From Desulfovibrio sp. (lineage in GTDB: Bacteria > Desulfobacterota > Desulfovibrionia > Desulfovibrionales > Desulfovibrionaceae): DNA of 64,000 nucleotides. Position numbers and translations under genes: made by a program. The notes beneath the pieces are model-generated. The model had not been told where the DNA came from. It was given only the letters and a program-made list of their open reading frames with translations, and made no database searches. Position 1 is the stretch's first letter, and each line of letters begins with the position of its first letter. Positions 1-7,895 of the stretch are shown here, piece after piece. Location: the NCBI GenBank assembly GCA_031287575.1, contig JAITSV010000038.1, positions 51,548-115,547 on the forward strand. Direction: 5' to 3'.

Positions 1-426
1 GAACAGCGTTCGGCCATCCGCGACATCCGCGCCGCGTTCGCCGCGCGCTTCGACGCGTTGCGCCAGGAGCAGTACGCCGCATGGGCCGCGCTGGAGGCCG
101 CGCTGACCCGCGCCGCGCCCGACCCGGACGAAACCGCCCGCAGCGTCAGCGCCCTGCGCGACGTGACCGCGAAACAACAGGATCTGGCCATCGAAATGCG
201 CCAGCGCATCATCCGGGAAACGGGCATCCGCACGCCGCTGCACGGCCATCTGCCCCCGCCGCCCCCCGGCCTGGCGGGGCACGCCGTCCCTCTTCCACCC
301 CGTGGTGCTGCCGCCGACATGGTTCCCGACTCCGTAGCCGGTCCAGACGCCAATCCGGCTCCCGGCACGCCCCCCACCGGGCCTCAGGGCACGTCGCCGC
401 GCCATCCCGCCCCGCCCCCGGCATAA
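1..426 (+). CDS. 3' part of a periplasmic heavy-metal-sensor/CpxP-like protein
   Basis: The open frame runs in from the left edge and stops at TAA 424-426, so the N-terminus and any signal peptide are missing. The visible 141 residues start with a charged amphipathic helix (EQRSAIRDIRAAFAARFDAL), then a second helix with regular heptad-like Ala/Leu spacing, and end in a Pro/Gly-rich tail. Helical pairs followed by a proline-rich tail are usual in the Spy/CpxP/zinc-resistance-associated (periplasmic heavy-metal sensor) group, which bind metals or unfolded proteins in the periplasm. The assignment is by overall character, since no diagnostic motif is left in this fragment. A strong terminator follows 70 bp downstream. 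Confidence 0.5.
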   Translation, partial: EQRSAIRDIRAAFAARFDALRQEQYAAWAALEAALTRAAPDPDETARSVSALRDVTAKQQDLAIEMRQRIIRETGIRTPLHGHLPPPPPGLAGHAVPLPPRGAAADMVPDSVAGPDANPAPGTPPTGPQGTSPRHPAPPPA

Positions 427-496
427 GACCCGGCATGCAGTTGCCGTCCGGCCACCCTGGCCCCACCGTGCGGGGCCGTGCGCCGGATACGGCCAA

Positions 497-538
497 GGCG
501 CGGCGTTCCGATGGTCGGAACGCCGCGCCCCATTTTTC
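497..538 (+). terminator. Rho-independent terminator
   Basis: A perfect 14-bp inverted repeat (497-510 with 516-529, loop ATGGT) is followed by a T run at 533-537. It ends the transcript of the gene truncated at the left edge. Confidence 0.9.
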
Positions 539-631
539 ACGCGCACGCCACCCGGCGCGGCACGCCGGCGACAGCGCCCCGTCCCCCATCCCCACGGGGC
601 TCACGTTTTTGTGATTCCGGAACTTTTCCGC

Positions 632-660
632 TTGCCTTCCTCCACGGACCCGCCTATTCT
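632..660 (+). promoter_or_regulatory. Candidate sigma-70 promoter
   Basis: TTGCCT and TATTCT hexamers are spaced by exactly 17 bp in an otherwise GC-rich region. No gene follows before the terminator at 1041, so it would drive a short untranslated RNA or a leader. Confidence 0.35.
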
Positions 661-1040
661 CGCTCCCATCCCGCCGGGTGGCGCTCTGCACATTTGCAGC
701 ACCACTCTCGGGCCAGGCCGCAGCCGCCCTACGCCACGCACGCACGACGCGTGCCCCTGGCACAAGGAAGCGCGCGGCACCATGGAAGACATGGCAACGC
801 CATGTCCTGGCCCCCTACAGCGTACACAGGTACCGCATGACCGCCAGCACCGAACACCGCCCCGCAACGCGGCCCACCATGGCCGCCGCGCTCAATGCCC
901 CCCTTCGTCCGGCGCAGGACCCCGCCGACGCGGGCCGGGGATCGGTTTCGGCTTCCGTGGCCCTTTCCGCCCCGTGTGCCAAACGCACCGTGGCCGCTTC
1001 GCCCCGCCAGCCCCTGACCGCCACCCCTGAAGTATTCTTG

Positions 1041-1068
1041 GCGCCCCGTTCCACCGGGGCGTTTTTTT
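1041..1068 (+). terminator. Rho-independent terminator
   Basis: The stem CGCCCCG (1042-1048) pairs with CGGGGCG (1055-1061) and is followed by seven T residues. It lies about 330 bp upstream of the lactate permease start with no gene directly before it. Confidence 0.8.
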
Positions 1069-1122
1069 ACTTCTATTACTTTTGCCGGGCAGCTTAGGCG
1101 GGCGTCTCGCATGGCATGCATG

Positions 1123-1155
1123 GCCGGGCGCACCGCAGGTGCACCCGGCTTTTTT
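1123..1155 (+). terminator. Second rho-independent terminator in the permease leader
   Basis: The stem is GCCGGG (1123-1128) with CCCGGC (1144-1149), plus inner GCACC/GGTGC, a three-base loop and six T residues. Two terminators within 90 bp suggest strict insulation or attenuation upstream of lctP. Confidence 0.75.
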
Positions 1156-1199
1156 CATGCCTTGCGGCGGCCATGACCGAACAGACGGAGGAAAGGAAC

Positions 1200-1367
1200 A
1201 TGACCACGAGGATTCGGCCACCACGGCCCGCGCACCCCGCCCGCGGCAGGCGTCGCCCCATGGCCGCCGCAGGCACGGAACGCGGGACACCGCAGGCCCA
1301 CCGGCCCGCGCCAGCGTGCCGCACCGGGTGCATCCCGGTGACTGCCGAACGCCGCCGGGACCGGTAA
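1200..1367 (+). CDS. Possible 55-residue leader ORF upstream of lactate permease
   Basis: The ATG at 1200 is preceded by a good ribosome binding site (GGAGGAAAG), and the frame ends at TAA 1365-1367, 29 bp before the permease ATG. The product is Arg/Pro/Ala-rich with no domain or signal peptide, a composition that chance open frames also have in this GC-rich DNA. The ribosome binding site and the position between a terminator pair and lctP are the only arguments for translation. It could act as a leader peptide, or not be a gene at all. Confidence 0.25.
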   Translation: MTTRIRPPRPAHPARGRRRPMAAAGTERGTPQAHRPAPACRTGCIPVTAERRRDR

Positions 1368-1396
1368 GAACATTTCACGAGGAGGTCCAGCACCCC

Positions 1397-2950
1397 ATGT
1401 ATGCCCTGTCCGTTCTGCTTGCCTTCATGCCCGTCATCGCCATTTTCGTGCTGCTGCTCGTGTACCGGGTGGCGGCAGACACCGCCGGGTACATCGGCTG
1501 GGCAGTGGCCGCCGCCATCGCCTGGCTGTTCTTCGACACCGCGCCCTCGGTCATCCTGCTGTCCAGCGTGGCGGGGCTGGTGGCCTCGCTGCCCATCGCC
1601 CTGGTCATGTCCGCCAGCATCCTGCAGATCACCGTCATGCAGGAAACCGGGGCCGTGTCCCGCGTGGTGGCGCTGATGAAAAGCGTGGCCCCCGGCCAGC
1701 AGGCCGTGCAGATCATGCTGATCAACGTGGGCTTCGGCATCCTGCTCACCTCGCTGGGCGCGGTGACGGTGTCCATCCTGCCGCCCATCATGCTGGCGCT
1801 GGGCTATTCCACCTTCGCGGCCATCATCCTGCCCGCGCTGGGCTACGACGCGCTGTGCACCTACGCCCTGCTGGGCATCCCCGCCGTGGTCTACGCCAAC
1901 TTCGTGGGCCTGCCGGTGACCGAGGTAGGCGGCTACTTCGCCCGGTTCATGCCCGCCATCTCCACCTGCATCGCGCTGGGCATGCTGTACCTTACCGGCG
2001 GCATGAAGATGGTGCGCGAAGGCATCGTGCCCGCGCTCATCGCGGGCATCACCGCCGGCGTGGTGGCCATCTTCATGGCCAGGCTGGGGCTGGTGACCAT
2101 CACCGGCATTGCCGCGGGCCTTACGGTCATCGTGGCGCTGATGCTGTACATCCGCCTGACGGGCCGCCCCCTGCGCGACCGCACCCTGCTGAACGAGGCG
2201 GATCTGGCCGCCGAGCGGCGCCATTCGCTGGCCGCCGCCTGCTCGCCGTGGATCATCCTGACCGTGGTCTCGCTGGTGCTCAACGCGCCGTTCCTGCCGT
2301 TCTTCGACCTGACCTTCAAGCAGTGGTCCATGCCGCTGGAGATCATTCCCAAGTCGCCGGAGCGGCTGCGCATCTTCTGGCAGGCCTACTTCTGGGTGCT
2401 GGTATGCACGGCGGCGGCGCTGCCCTTCCTGAAGGCCACGCGCCAGCAGGTGGCCGCCTCGCTGGTCAAGGCGGGCAAGCGCGCCGGACGCCCGTTCATG
2501 TCGGCCTCGGTGTTCTTCGCCATCGCCTACGTCATGAACCATTCCGGCAAGGGGGCGGACTGGTCCCTGGCACAGCCGCTGCACAACATGGTCTACGTCA
2601 TGGCCGACGCCTCGGCCATGCTGTTCGGCAAGATGTATCCCTTCGTGGCCCCGTACCTGGGCCTGCTGGGCGGGTTCATCAGCGGCTCGGAATCGTCGTC
2701 CATCGCCATGCTGACCAAGCTGCACCTGTCCACCGCCGAAAAGATCGGCGCGTCGGGCCTGGTCATCGCGGCGGCAAGCGGCATCGGCGGCGGGCTTGCC
2801 AGCGTCATCTCGCCCGCCAAGCTGCAAAACGCGGCGGCCAGCATCGACCGCATCCGCGAGGCGTCGCAGGCCATCCGGCCCGCGTTCGTCATCTCGGTGC
2901 TGATCACCACGGTGTGCGCCGTCATGACCTTGTTCTGGGCCTTTCCCTAG
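1397..2950 (+). CDS. lctP: L-lactate permease family transporter (LctP)
   Basis: This is a 517-residue polytopic inner-membrane protein of the lactate permease family (TC 2.A.14), which imports lactate with protons. Lactate is the main electron donor for many Desulfovibrio. The sequence is hydrophobic throughout, with more than ten membrane segments. It carries the C-terminal family signatures GGFISGSESSSIAML and SPAKLQNAAA. The start is ATG 1397, because GGAGG lies 11 bp upstream and membrane segment 1 follows at once; the upstream in-frame ATG would add an Arg-rich leader. The stop codon TAG lies at the exact edge of a MITE-like element whose TA target site and first G form the codon. The true C-terminus may therefore have been set by that insertion. 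Confidence 0.9.
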   Translation: MYALSVLLAFMPVIAIFVLLLVYRVAADTAGYIGWAVAAAIAWLFFDTAPSVILLSSVAGLVASLPIALVMSASILQITVMQETGAVSRVVALMKSVAPGQQAVQIMLINVGFGILLTSLGAVTVSILPPIMLALGYSTFAAIILPALGYDALCTYALLGIPAVVYANFVGLPVTEVGGYFARFMPAISTCIALGMLYLTGGMKMVREGIVPALIAGITAGVVAIFMARLGLVTITGIAAGLTVIVALMLYIRLTGRPLRDRTLLNEADLAAERRHSLAAACSPWIILTVVSLVLNAPFLPFFDLTFKQWSMPLEIIPKSPERLRIFWQAYFWVLVCTAAALPFLKATRQQVAASLVKAGKRAGRPFMSASVFFAIAYVMNHSGKGADWSLAQPLHNMVYVMADASAMLFGKMYPFVAPYLGLLGGFISGSESSSIAMLTKLHLSTAEKIGASGLVIAAASGIGGGLASVISPAKLQNAAASIDRIREASQAIRPAFVISVLITTVCAVMTLFWAFP

Positions 2951-3094
2951 GGGCTGTTTCTAAATTGTCCTTTCGCCCGTTGGCTACGTCAAACTTTGCC
3001 TGCCATATCGGTCAAATACGATAAGAGTATACTCCCTCATGGCAGGCTCGTTTTCCTTGCCAACGAACGAAAATCCTCATTTAGAAACAGCCCC
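2950..3094. repeat. MITE-like element, copy 1 (145 bp)
   Basis: Perfect 14-bp terminal inverted repeats (GGGGCTGTTTCTAA at 2950-2963, its complement at 3081-3094) are flanked by TA on both sides (2948-2949, 3095-3096), like a TA target duplication. Inner segments (CGTTGGC, TGCCTGCCAT and their complements) let the whole element fold into a long hairpin. It has no coding capacity. A second copy in opposite orientation lies at 20371-20566. TA duplication and short terminal repeats point to mobilisation by a transposase that targets TA, such as IS630-like or some IS5-group enzymes; this is inference. Confidence 0.85.
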
Positions 3095-3129
3095 TAGCCC
3101 CGGACATCCCGCTCCCCGCCCCAAAACCC

Positions 3130-3168
3130 GAAGGCCGGAAACGCACCCGTTTCCGGCCTTCTCATTTC
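3130..3168 (+). terminator. Rho-independent terminator
   Basis: A perfect 14-bp stem (3130-3143 with 3148-3161, loop CACC) is followed by a short T-rich tail. It lies between the MITE and the potassium channel gene and probably ended the lctP transcript before the MITE arrived. Confidence 0.75.
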
Positions 3169-3248
3169 CCCTGCTGGCGTCCCGCCGCCCGCGCTGATAG
3201 CATGGCGGCGCCGTGCCACTCCATTTCCGATGCAGCAGAGGATGCCCG

Positions 3249-5039
3249 ATGAAGTTCCTGCCCTCGCAGATCGCCTTTTTCATGCAAAGCCGCTCGGCCC
3301 AGCGCAACATGCGCTTCCTGTTCCGCTTCGTGCTGCTGCTGGTGGCGGTCATCACCCTGTACAGCGTGCTGTTCCACGTCATCATGAACTACGAGGGACG
3401 GGACTACTCGTGGGCCACGGGCTTCTACTGGACGCTCACGGTCATGTCCACGCTGGGCTTCGGAGACATCACCTTTCTCAGCGACACGGGCAAGCTGTTC
3501 ACGCTGGTGGTGCTGCTTTCCGGCATCATCTTCCTGCTGGTGATGCTGCCGTTCACCTTCATCCAGTTCTTCTACGCGCCATGGCTGGAAGCGCAGACCC
3601 GACTGCGCGCCCCGCGCGAACTGCCCGCCGAGACCCGCGACCACGTGATCATCGTGGGCGGCGACGCCACGACCCTGGGCCTGGGGCGGGACCTGGCCCA
3701 GTATGCCCACCCCTACGTACTGCTGTGCGCCGATGCCCAGACCGCGCTGGACCTGCAGGACCAGGGCTTTTCCGTGGCCGTGGGCGATTACGACGACCCG
3801 GAAACCTACCGGCGGCTGCGCGTGGGCCAGGCCGCCATGGTGGTGGCCCTGGACGGCGACGTGCGCAACACCAACGTGGCCTTCACCGCGCGCGAGGCCA
3901 GCCCCGACATCCCCGTGGTCTGCGGGGCCGACCAGGACGAGGCCGTGGACATCCTGACCATGGCTGGCAGCACGCACGTGTTCAAGTTTTCCAGCATGCT
4001 GGGGCAGGGCCTGGCCCGGCGCACCCTGGCCGGGCACATGCGTACCGGCGTGGTGGGCCGCTTCGACGACCTGGTCGTGGCCGAGGCCCCGGTGATGCGC
4101 ACCGGCCTGGTGGGACGTTCGCTGCGGGACAGCGACCTGCGCAAGGTTACCGGGGTCAACGTGGTGGGGGTGTGGGAACGGGGCCGGTTCCAGTTGCCGC
4201 GCCCCAACGTGCCGCTGGAGGCCAGCACCGTGCTGGTGCTGGCGGGCACCCGCCGCCAGATGGATGCCTTCGACCACTACATCGGGGGGCACGGCGTGAA
4301 CGACGCACCCGACGGAGCGCGCGAATCGGGTGAACCGGTGAATGCGGGCGGAGCAGGCGAAACGCCCGCCGCCCCTGTATCCGCCGCGCCGGTGCTCATC
4401 CTGGGCGGCGGGCGCGTGGGGCTGGCGGCGGCGCGCCAGTTCGCCCGTACCGGCATCGACTACCGCATCGTGGAAAAGAACCCACGGCGGGTGCATGACG
4501 ATGTCCACACCATCACCGGCAGCGCCGCCGACCTCGACGTACTGGAGCGCGCGGGCATCCGTGAGGCCCCGGCCGTGCTGGTCACCACCCACGACGACGA
4601 CCTGAACATCTACCTGACCATATATTGCCGCAGGTTACGCCCGGACATCCAGATCATCAGCCGCGCCACGCTGGACCGCAACATCGGCATCCTGCACAAG
4701 GCCGGGGCGGACCTGGTCATGTCGCACGGATCGCTGGTGTCCAACACGGTCATCAACCTGCTGAACCCCGGCAAGGTGCTGATGCTCAGCGAAGGGCTGA
4801 ACATCTTCCGCGCCCCGGTGGCCGTGGGCCTGGCCGGACGCACCTTGCAGGACAGCGGCATCCGCGACGAGACAGGATGCAGCGTGGTGGCCCTGCGCGG
4901 GCCGGACGGGCTTTCCGTCAACCCGGACCCCGGCCTGTTGCTGCGCGCCTGCGACGAACTGATCCTGATCGGCGATTCCGAGGCCGAGCGCCGGTTTCTG
5001 GAGCGCTACCCGGACGAAGGGGAATGCGAAGAGGCGTAG
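3249..5039 (+). CDS. Potassium channel with two RCK (TrkA-N/TrkA-C) regions
   Basis: This 596-residue inner-membrane channel subunit begins with a 2-TM ion-channel module: membrane helix at about 24-46, pore loop, filter TLGFGD at residues 68-73, then helix 80-110. A first Rossmann RCK domain follows from about 122 (VIIVGG), with a TrkA-C-like region. A linker of about 30 Gly/Ala-rich residues leads to a second full RCK domain starting near 380 (LILGGGRVGLAAA) with its own TrkA-C. Filter GFGD rather than GYGD is common in prokaryotic channels of this type. Having two RCK units in one chain means a tetramer could build the eight-domain gating ring by itself. The ATG at 3249 follows an AGAGGA motif; ATG 3243 is in another frame. 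Confidence 0.88.
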   Translation: MKFLPSQIAFFMQSRSAQRNMRFLFRFVLLLVAVITLYSVLFHVIMNYEGRDYSWATGFYWTLTVMSTLGFGDITFLSDTGKLFTLVVLLSGIIFLLVMLPFTFIQFFYAPWLEAQTRLRAPRELPAETRDHVIIVGGDATTLGLGRDLAQYAHPYVLLCADAQTALDLQDQGFSVAVGDYDDPETYRRLRVGQAAMVVALDGDVRNTNVAFTAREASPDIPVVCGADQDEAVDILTMAGSTHVFKFSSMLGQGLARRTLAGHMRTGVVGRFDDLVVAEAPVMRTGLVGRSLRDSDLRKVTGVNVVGVWERGRFQLPRPNVPLEASTVLVLAGTRRQMDAFDHYIGGHGVNDAPDGARESGEPVNAGGAGETPAAPVSAAPVLILGGGRVGLAAARQFARTGIDYRIVEKNPRRVHDDVHTITGSAADLDVLERAGIREAPAVLVTTHDDDLNIYLTIYCRRLRPDIQIISRATLDRNIGILHKAGADLVMSHGSLVSNTVINLLNPGKVLMLSEGLNIFRAPVAVGLAGRTLQDSGIRDETGCSVVALRGPDGLSVNPDPGLLLRACDELILIGDSEAERRFLERYPDEGECEEA

Positions 5040-5076
5040 GATAGCGCCCGGACTGCCCGCCGTCCGCCGAACGGCG

Positions 5077-6015
5077 CTACCCCAACCCCGCCGCGCGCCA
5101 CAACAGGCCCGCGCCGGACACGGCGAACAGCCCCAGCAGCACCTTGCGGAAGGCGGCCTCGTCCAGCCGCCCGAAGCACAGCTGCCCCCCGTACAGCCCG
5201 GCGGCCAGCGCGGGCAGCCCGGCGCAGAACAGCAACAGGACCCGCCCGGTGAGTTCGCCGTGCAACCCCTGCGCCCCCACGATGCCCACCCCGGCCAGCA
5301 GGAAGTACCCGGCCAGGGTGGCCTTCAGCGCATGGCGGCTCCAGCCCTGACGCATGGCCCAGGCCACCACCGGCGGACCGTTGATGCCCACCGCCGCGCC
5401 CAACGCACCGCTGACCAGCCCCACCGCCACGGTAGCCGCGTGGCGCAGCGGCGCGCCTGCCGCATGCAGTGACGGGGCGGTGGCACCACCTGCGTCCGCT
5501 GCCGACGCGGTGCGGGCCGCGAACACGGTGAACGCCAACACCATGGCCCCCAGCAATCCTTCCAGCCACGCCTCCGGCGCCACGGACAGCAGCCTGCCGC
5601 CCACGGCCATGCCCGGCAGCGAGGTGAGCAGCAGCACGATCAGCGGACCGCGCCGCACGTGCCCGAACATGCGGCCCACCAGCGCCACGTTGATGGCCAG
5701 CGCCATCAGGCAGCCCAGCGGCACGGCCACCCGCATGCCCAGCACGGCCACCAGCAGGGGCAGGGCAATGACCGTGGAGCCGAACCCGGCGAAGCCCTGG
5801 GTGAACCCGGCGGCCAACGCCGCCGCGCTTACCGCGCCCAGGGCGTGCATGTCGTGCAGGTCGCCCAAGCCGGGCAGATCACGCAGTCCGTGCAGAACGG
5901 GCAGATCGGGCAGATCGGGCAGATTAGGCAGATCGGGGAGCGCGGGAATGGCGGCACCCAGCGTGGCGGCCAGATTCCCGGCAAGGGATGCGGCCTGCGC
6001 GAAAAAGTCGGTCAT
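5077..6015 (-). CDS. TauE/SafE family membrane exporter
   Basis: This 312-residue protein has about eight membrane segments and the family-type glycine motif AGFTQGFAGFGS in the first half and GALGAAVGINGPPVV in the second, the two inverted halves of TauE/SafE permeases. These export sulfite, sulfoacetate or related organosulfur anions; the substrate here is unknown. Residues about 25-55 hold an odd insert of Leu-Pro-Asp repeats (LPDLPNLPDLPDLP), encoded by a 9-bp tandem repeat near 5885-5940. The start overlaps the stop of the AhpD-like gene by four bases (ATGA), so the two are translationally coupled. Confidence 0.85.
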   Translation of the reverse strand: MTDFFAQAASLAGNLAATLGAAIPALPDLPNLPDLPDLPVLHGLRDLPGLGDLHDMHALGAVSAAALAAGFTQGFAGFGSTVIALPLLVAVLGMRVAVPLGCLMALAINVALVGRMFGHVRRGPLIVLLLTSLPGMAVGGRLLSVAPEAWLEGLLGAMVLAFTVFAARTASAADAGGATAPSLHAAGAPLRHAATVAVGLVSGALGAAVGINGPPVVAWAMRQGWSRHALKATLAGYFLLAGVGIVGAQGLHGELTGRVLLLFCAGLPALAAGLYGGQLCFGRLDEAAFRKVLLGLFAVSGAGLLWRAAGLG

Positions 6016-6476
6016 GCCGCACCCTCGCCGCCGGGGGCGGATTGCCCGGTGCCCATGGCCGCAGCATCGGATGCGTCAGCCCTGGCGGACCCCCGGCGCG
6101 AGGCGATGCCCGCCTTCACGCCGTCCGGCCACCGCGCCCCGAACACCTCGTCCATGACCTCCAGCGCGAAGCGGGCGGACACGGTGGCCGGTCCGCCGCC
6201 CATCTCGATGCCCACCTCCATCGCCTCCAGCACCTCGGCGGGGCCCGCCCCGGCGATAGCCGCCTGCTCGATGTGCCACTGCATGCACGAGCGACAGTCC
6301 AGAACCACGGAAATTCCCACGGCAATCAGTTCCTTGTGGTGTTTCGTCAGCGCGCCGTCCGCGTAGGCGGCCCGCTCCATGTCCAGAAAGGCGGCGTACA
6401 CGGGGGCGCCCGAAGCCGCAAGCCGTGAATGGGCACGCTTGCGCTGCACGGTCAGCGCGCGCAGTTGGTCGTTCAT
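6012..6476 (-). CDS. AhpD-like carboxymuconolactone decarboxylase family protein
   Basis: This 154-residue cytoplasmic protein has the AhpD-fold core KHHKELIAVGISVVLDCRSC followed by MQWH. It holds the redox CxxC and the downstream His of the alkylhydroperoxidase-like family, which uses the Cys pair to reduce peroxides or pass on electrons. ATG 6476 was chosen because the conserved fold starts shortly after it; an upstream in-frame ATG would add about 46 non-conserved residues. It is the first gene of a coupled pair with the TauE/SafE exporter and is divergent from a LysR regulator, which likely controls both. The tail after residue 125 is Ala/Ser-rich and probably disordered. Confidence 0.8.
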   Translation of the reverse strand: MNDQLRALTVQRKRAHSRLAASGAPVYAAFLDMERAAYADGALTKHHKELIAVGISVVLDCRSCMQWHIEQAAIAGAGPAEVLEAMEVGIEMGGGPATVSARFALEVMDEVFGARWPDGVKAGIASRRGSARADASDAAAMGTGQSAPGGEGAA

Positions 6477-6573
6477 GGCGGACTCCTTGGTTCGGCTTTC
6501 TCGAATCGCACGAGGGCCATCACCCTCTTGCCAGCCGTGATACCCCGTGCCATGTTGCGAGACAAACGAATCG

Positions 6574-6594
6574 TCGTGAAGTTTGTGTTCACGA
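6574..6594. promoter_or_regulatory. Dyad operator between ahpD-like and lysR genes
   Basis: TCGTGAA (6574-6580) and TTCACGA (6588-6594) form a perfect 7-bp dyad with a 7-bp spacer in the 234-bp divergent gap. Position and symmetry fit a LysR-type regulator site controlling the ahpD-like/TauE operon and its own gene. Confidence 0.55.
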
Positions 6595-6710
6595 AAATCG
6601 AACGGAATAAGCACGCCAGCCCCTTACCGACCCGCACCGAGCCCTTACCGGCCCCCTATCGAGCCCGAACCGGCGCCCCCGCCCCACGGGAGCAACGCAC
6701 GGAGCACCCC

Positions 6711-7664
6711 ATGGACATCCGCCACCTGAAGACCTTTCTGGCCGTGGCCGCCGGGCTCTCGTTCCGCAAGGCGGCAGAATCGCTGCACTACGCCCCCTCC
6801 ACCGTCACCGCGCAGATCCGCGCGCTGGAAGAGGACCTGGGCGTGCCGCTGTTCGAACGGACGGGCCGCCGGGTGCTGCTCACCGACCACGGACGGCGGC
6901 TGCTGCCCCGCGCCCGGCGCATCGCCGAAATGGCCGACGACGCCCGCCGCGCCGTCACCCACGACGCCGATTCCGGCGAGCTTTCCGTGCGCATGTCGCA
7001 AAGCCTCGGCATGCTCTGCCTGCCGGAGGCGCTGCGCCGCTTCCGCGCGCGCTTTCCGTCCACGCGGGTGCACGTGGCCACGGCCTCGCGCCACGGCCTT
7101 GCGGCGGACCTGCGCCACGGCGAGGTCGACCTGGCCCTGCTGCTGGGCCGCCCCTTCGCCGCCGATGGCGTGGACATGGAAACCCTGCGCCGGGAACCGC
7201 TGGTGTGCATCGCCGCGCCCGGTTCGCCCCTAGCCGGTTCGCCGCAGTCCGGGCGCGACCGGGTGACCCCGGCAGACCTTGCGGGTCAGCCGCTGGTGCT
7301 TACCCGCCACGTATGGAGCCTGCGCCCCGCCATCGAACAGACCCTGGCCGCCGCCCACGTGCGGCCGGGGGCCGTGCTGGAATGCTCCAGCATCGTCATC
7401 GTCAAGCGGTGCGTGGCGGCGGGACTGGGCGTGGCCGTGGTGCCCCTGTGCGCCGTGCGCGACGAGGTGGACCGGGGCGAACTGCGCGCCCTGGACGCCG
7501 CCGCCCTGGCGGATGCGCCCCAAACGGATGCCTCACAAACGAGTGCCCCCGGAATACACACATCCCTGTCCGTCCCGGTGCTGCTGGCCCTGCCCGCCCG
7601 GCGGCAGGTACCCGCCGCTGCCGCCTTTTTTGCCGGGATTCTGCGCGACCTGTTCCGGCCCTAG
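6711..7664 (+). CDS. LysR-family transcriptional regulator
   Basis: This 317-residue protein has the classic LysR N-terminal winged helix-turn-helix (residues 1-60). It starts MDIRHLKTFLAVA and contains FRKAAESLHYAPSTVTAQIR and LFER. A linker helix and a periplasmic-binding-protein-like effector domain (about 90-300) follow. It is divergent from the ahpD-like/TauE operon, and a 21-bp dyad lies in the shared upstream region, so local control of that operon with autoregulation is the simplest reading. The effector is unknown. ATG 6711 has only a weak GGAG upstream, but the conserved domain starts exactly there. Confidence 0.9.
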   Translation: MDIRHLKTFLAVAAGLSFRKAAESLHYAPSTVTAQIRALEEDLGVPLFERTGRRVLLTDHGRRLLPRARRIAEMADDARRAVTHDADSGELSVRMSQSLGMLCLPEALRRFRARFPSTRVHVATASRHGLAADLRHGEVDLALLLGRPFAADGVDMETLRREPLVCIAAPGSPLAGSPQSGRDRVTPADLAGQPLVLTRHVWSLRPAIEQTLAAAHVRPGAVLECSSIVIVKRCVAAGLGVAVVPLCAVRDEVDRGELRALDAAALADAPQTDASQTSAPGIHTSLSVPVLLALPARRQVPAAAAFFAGILRDLFRP

Positions 7665-7789
7665 CTCCGCGCCCGCAAACCGTTGGGATACTCGCCGACA
7701 CGACGCCCCCCGCGCCCGGCAGGCTCATCCGCAGACTCGTTCGGCACGCGCATTCCTCACCCGCGCTTGCCGCCACCCCGCTCCAACAG

Positions 7790-7823
7790 ATAGGGCGGAA
7801 CGGGAAATCCCGTTCCGCCCTTA
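7790..7823. terminator. Bidirectional terminator between convergent genes
   Basis: A 13-bp perfect stem (7792-7804 with 7809-7821, loop AAAT) sits between the LysR gene and the convergent peroxidase gene. Short A/T runs flank both sides, so it can serve both strands. Confidence 0.75.
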
Positions 7824-7895
7824 TGCATCATGTATCGTAGTGCCGGTCCTGATCGTATGCGGCCAGCCCGGCGCGTGCCGCCGCGCCGCCAGCCG

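Larger units (their letters stand above)
539..1196 (+). other. Gene-free leader region with a possible short transcript
   Basis: No convincing coding region is seen in this stretch. A sigma-70-like promoter (TTGCCT 632-637, 17-bp spacer, TATTCT 655-660) precedes about 400 nt that end at a strong terminator (1041-1068), and a second terminator follows at 1123-1155. Open frames here (for example ATG 783 or ATG 838) are rich in Arg/Pro/Ala, and the one from ATG 838 runs through the terminator hairpin, so they look non-coding. The arrangement would fit a small RNA or an attenuated leader upstream of the lactate permease. Confidence 0.35.

Noticed and set aside
678..1097. Protein-coding gene in the leader upstream of lctP
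   Set aside because: The frame reads through the terminator hairpin and T run, giving an FFYFYYF tail, and lacks a ribosome binding site.
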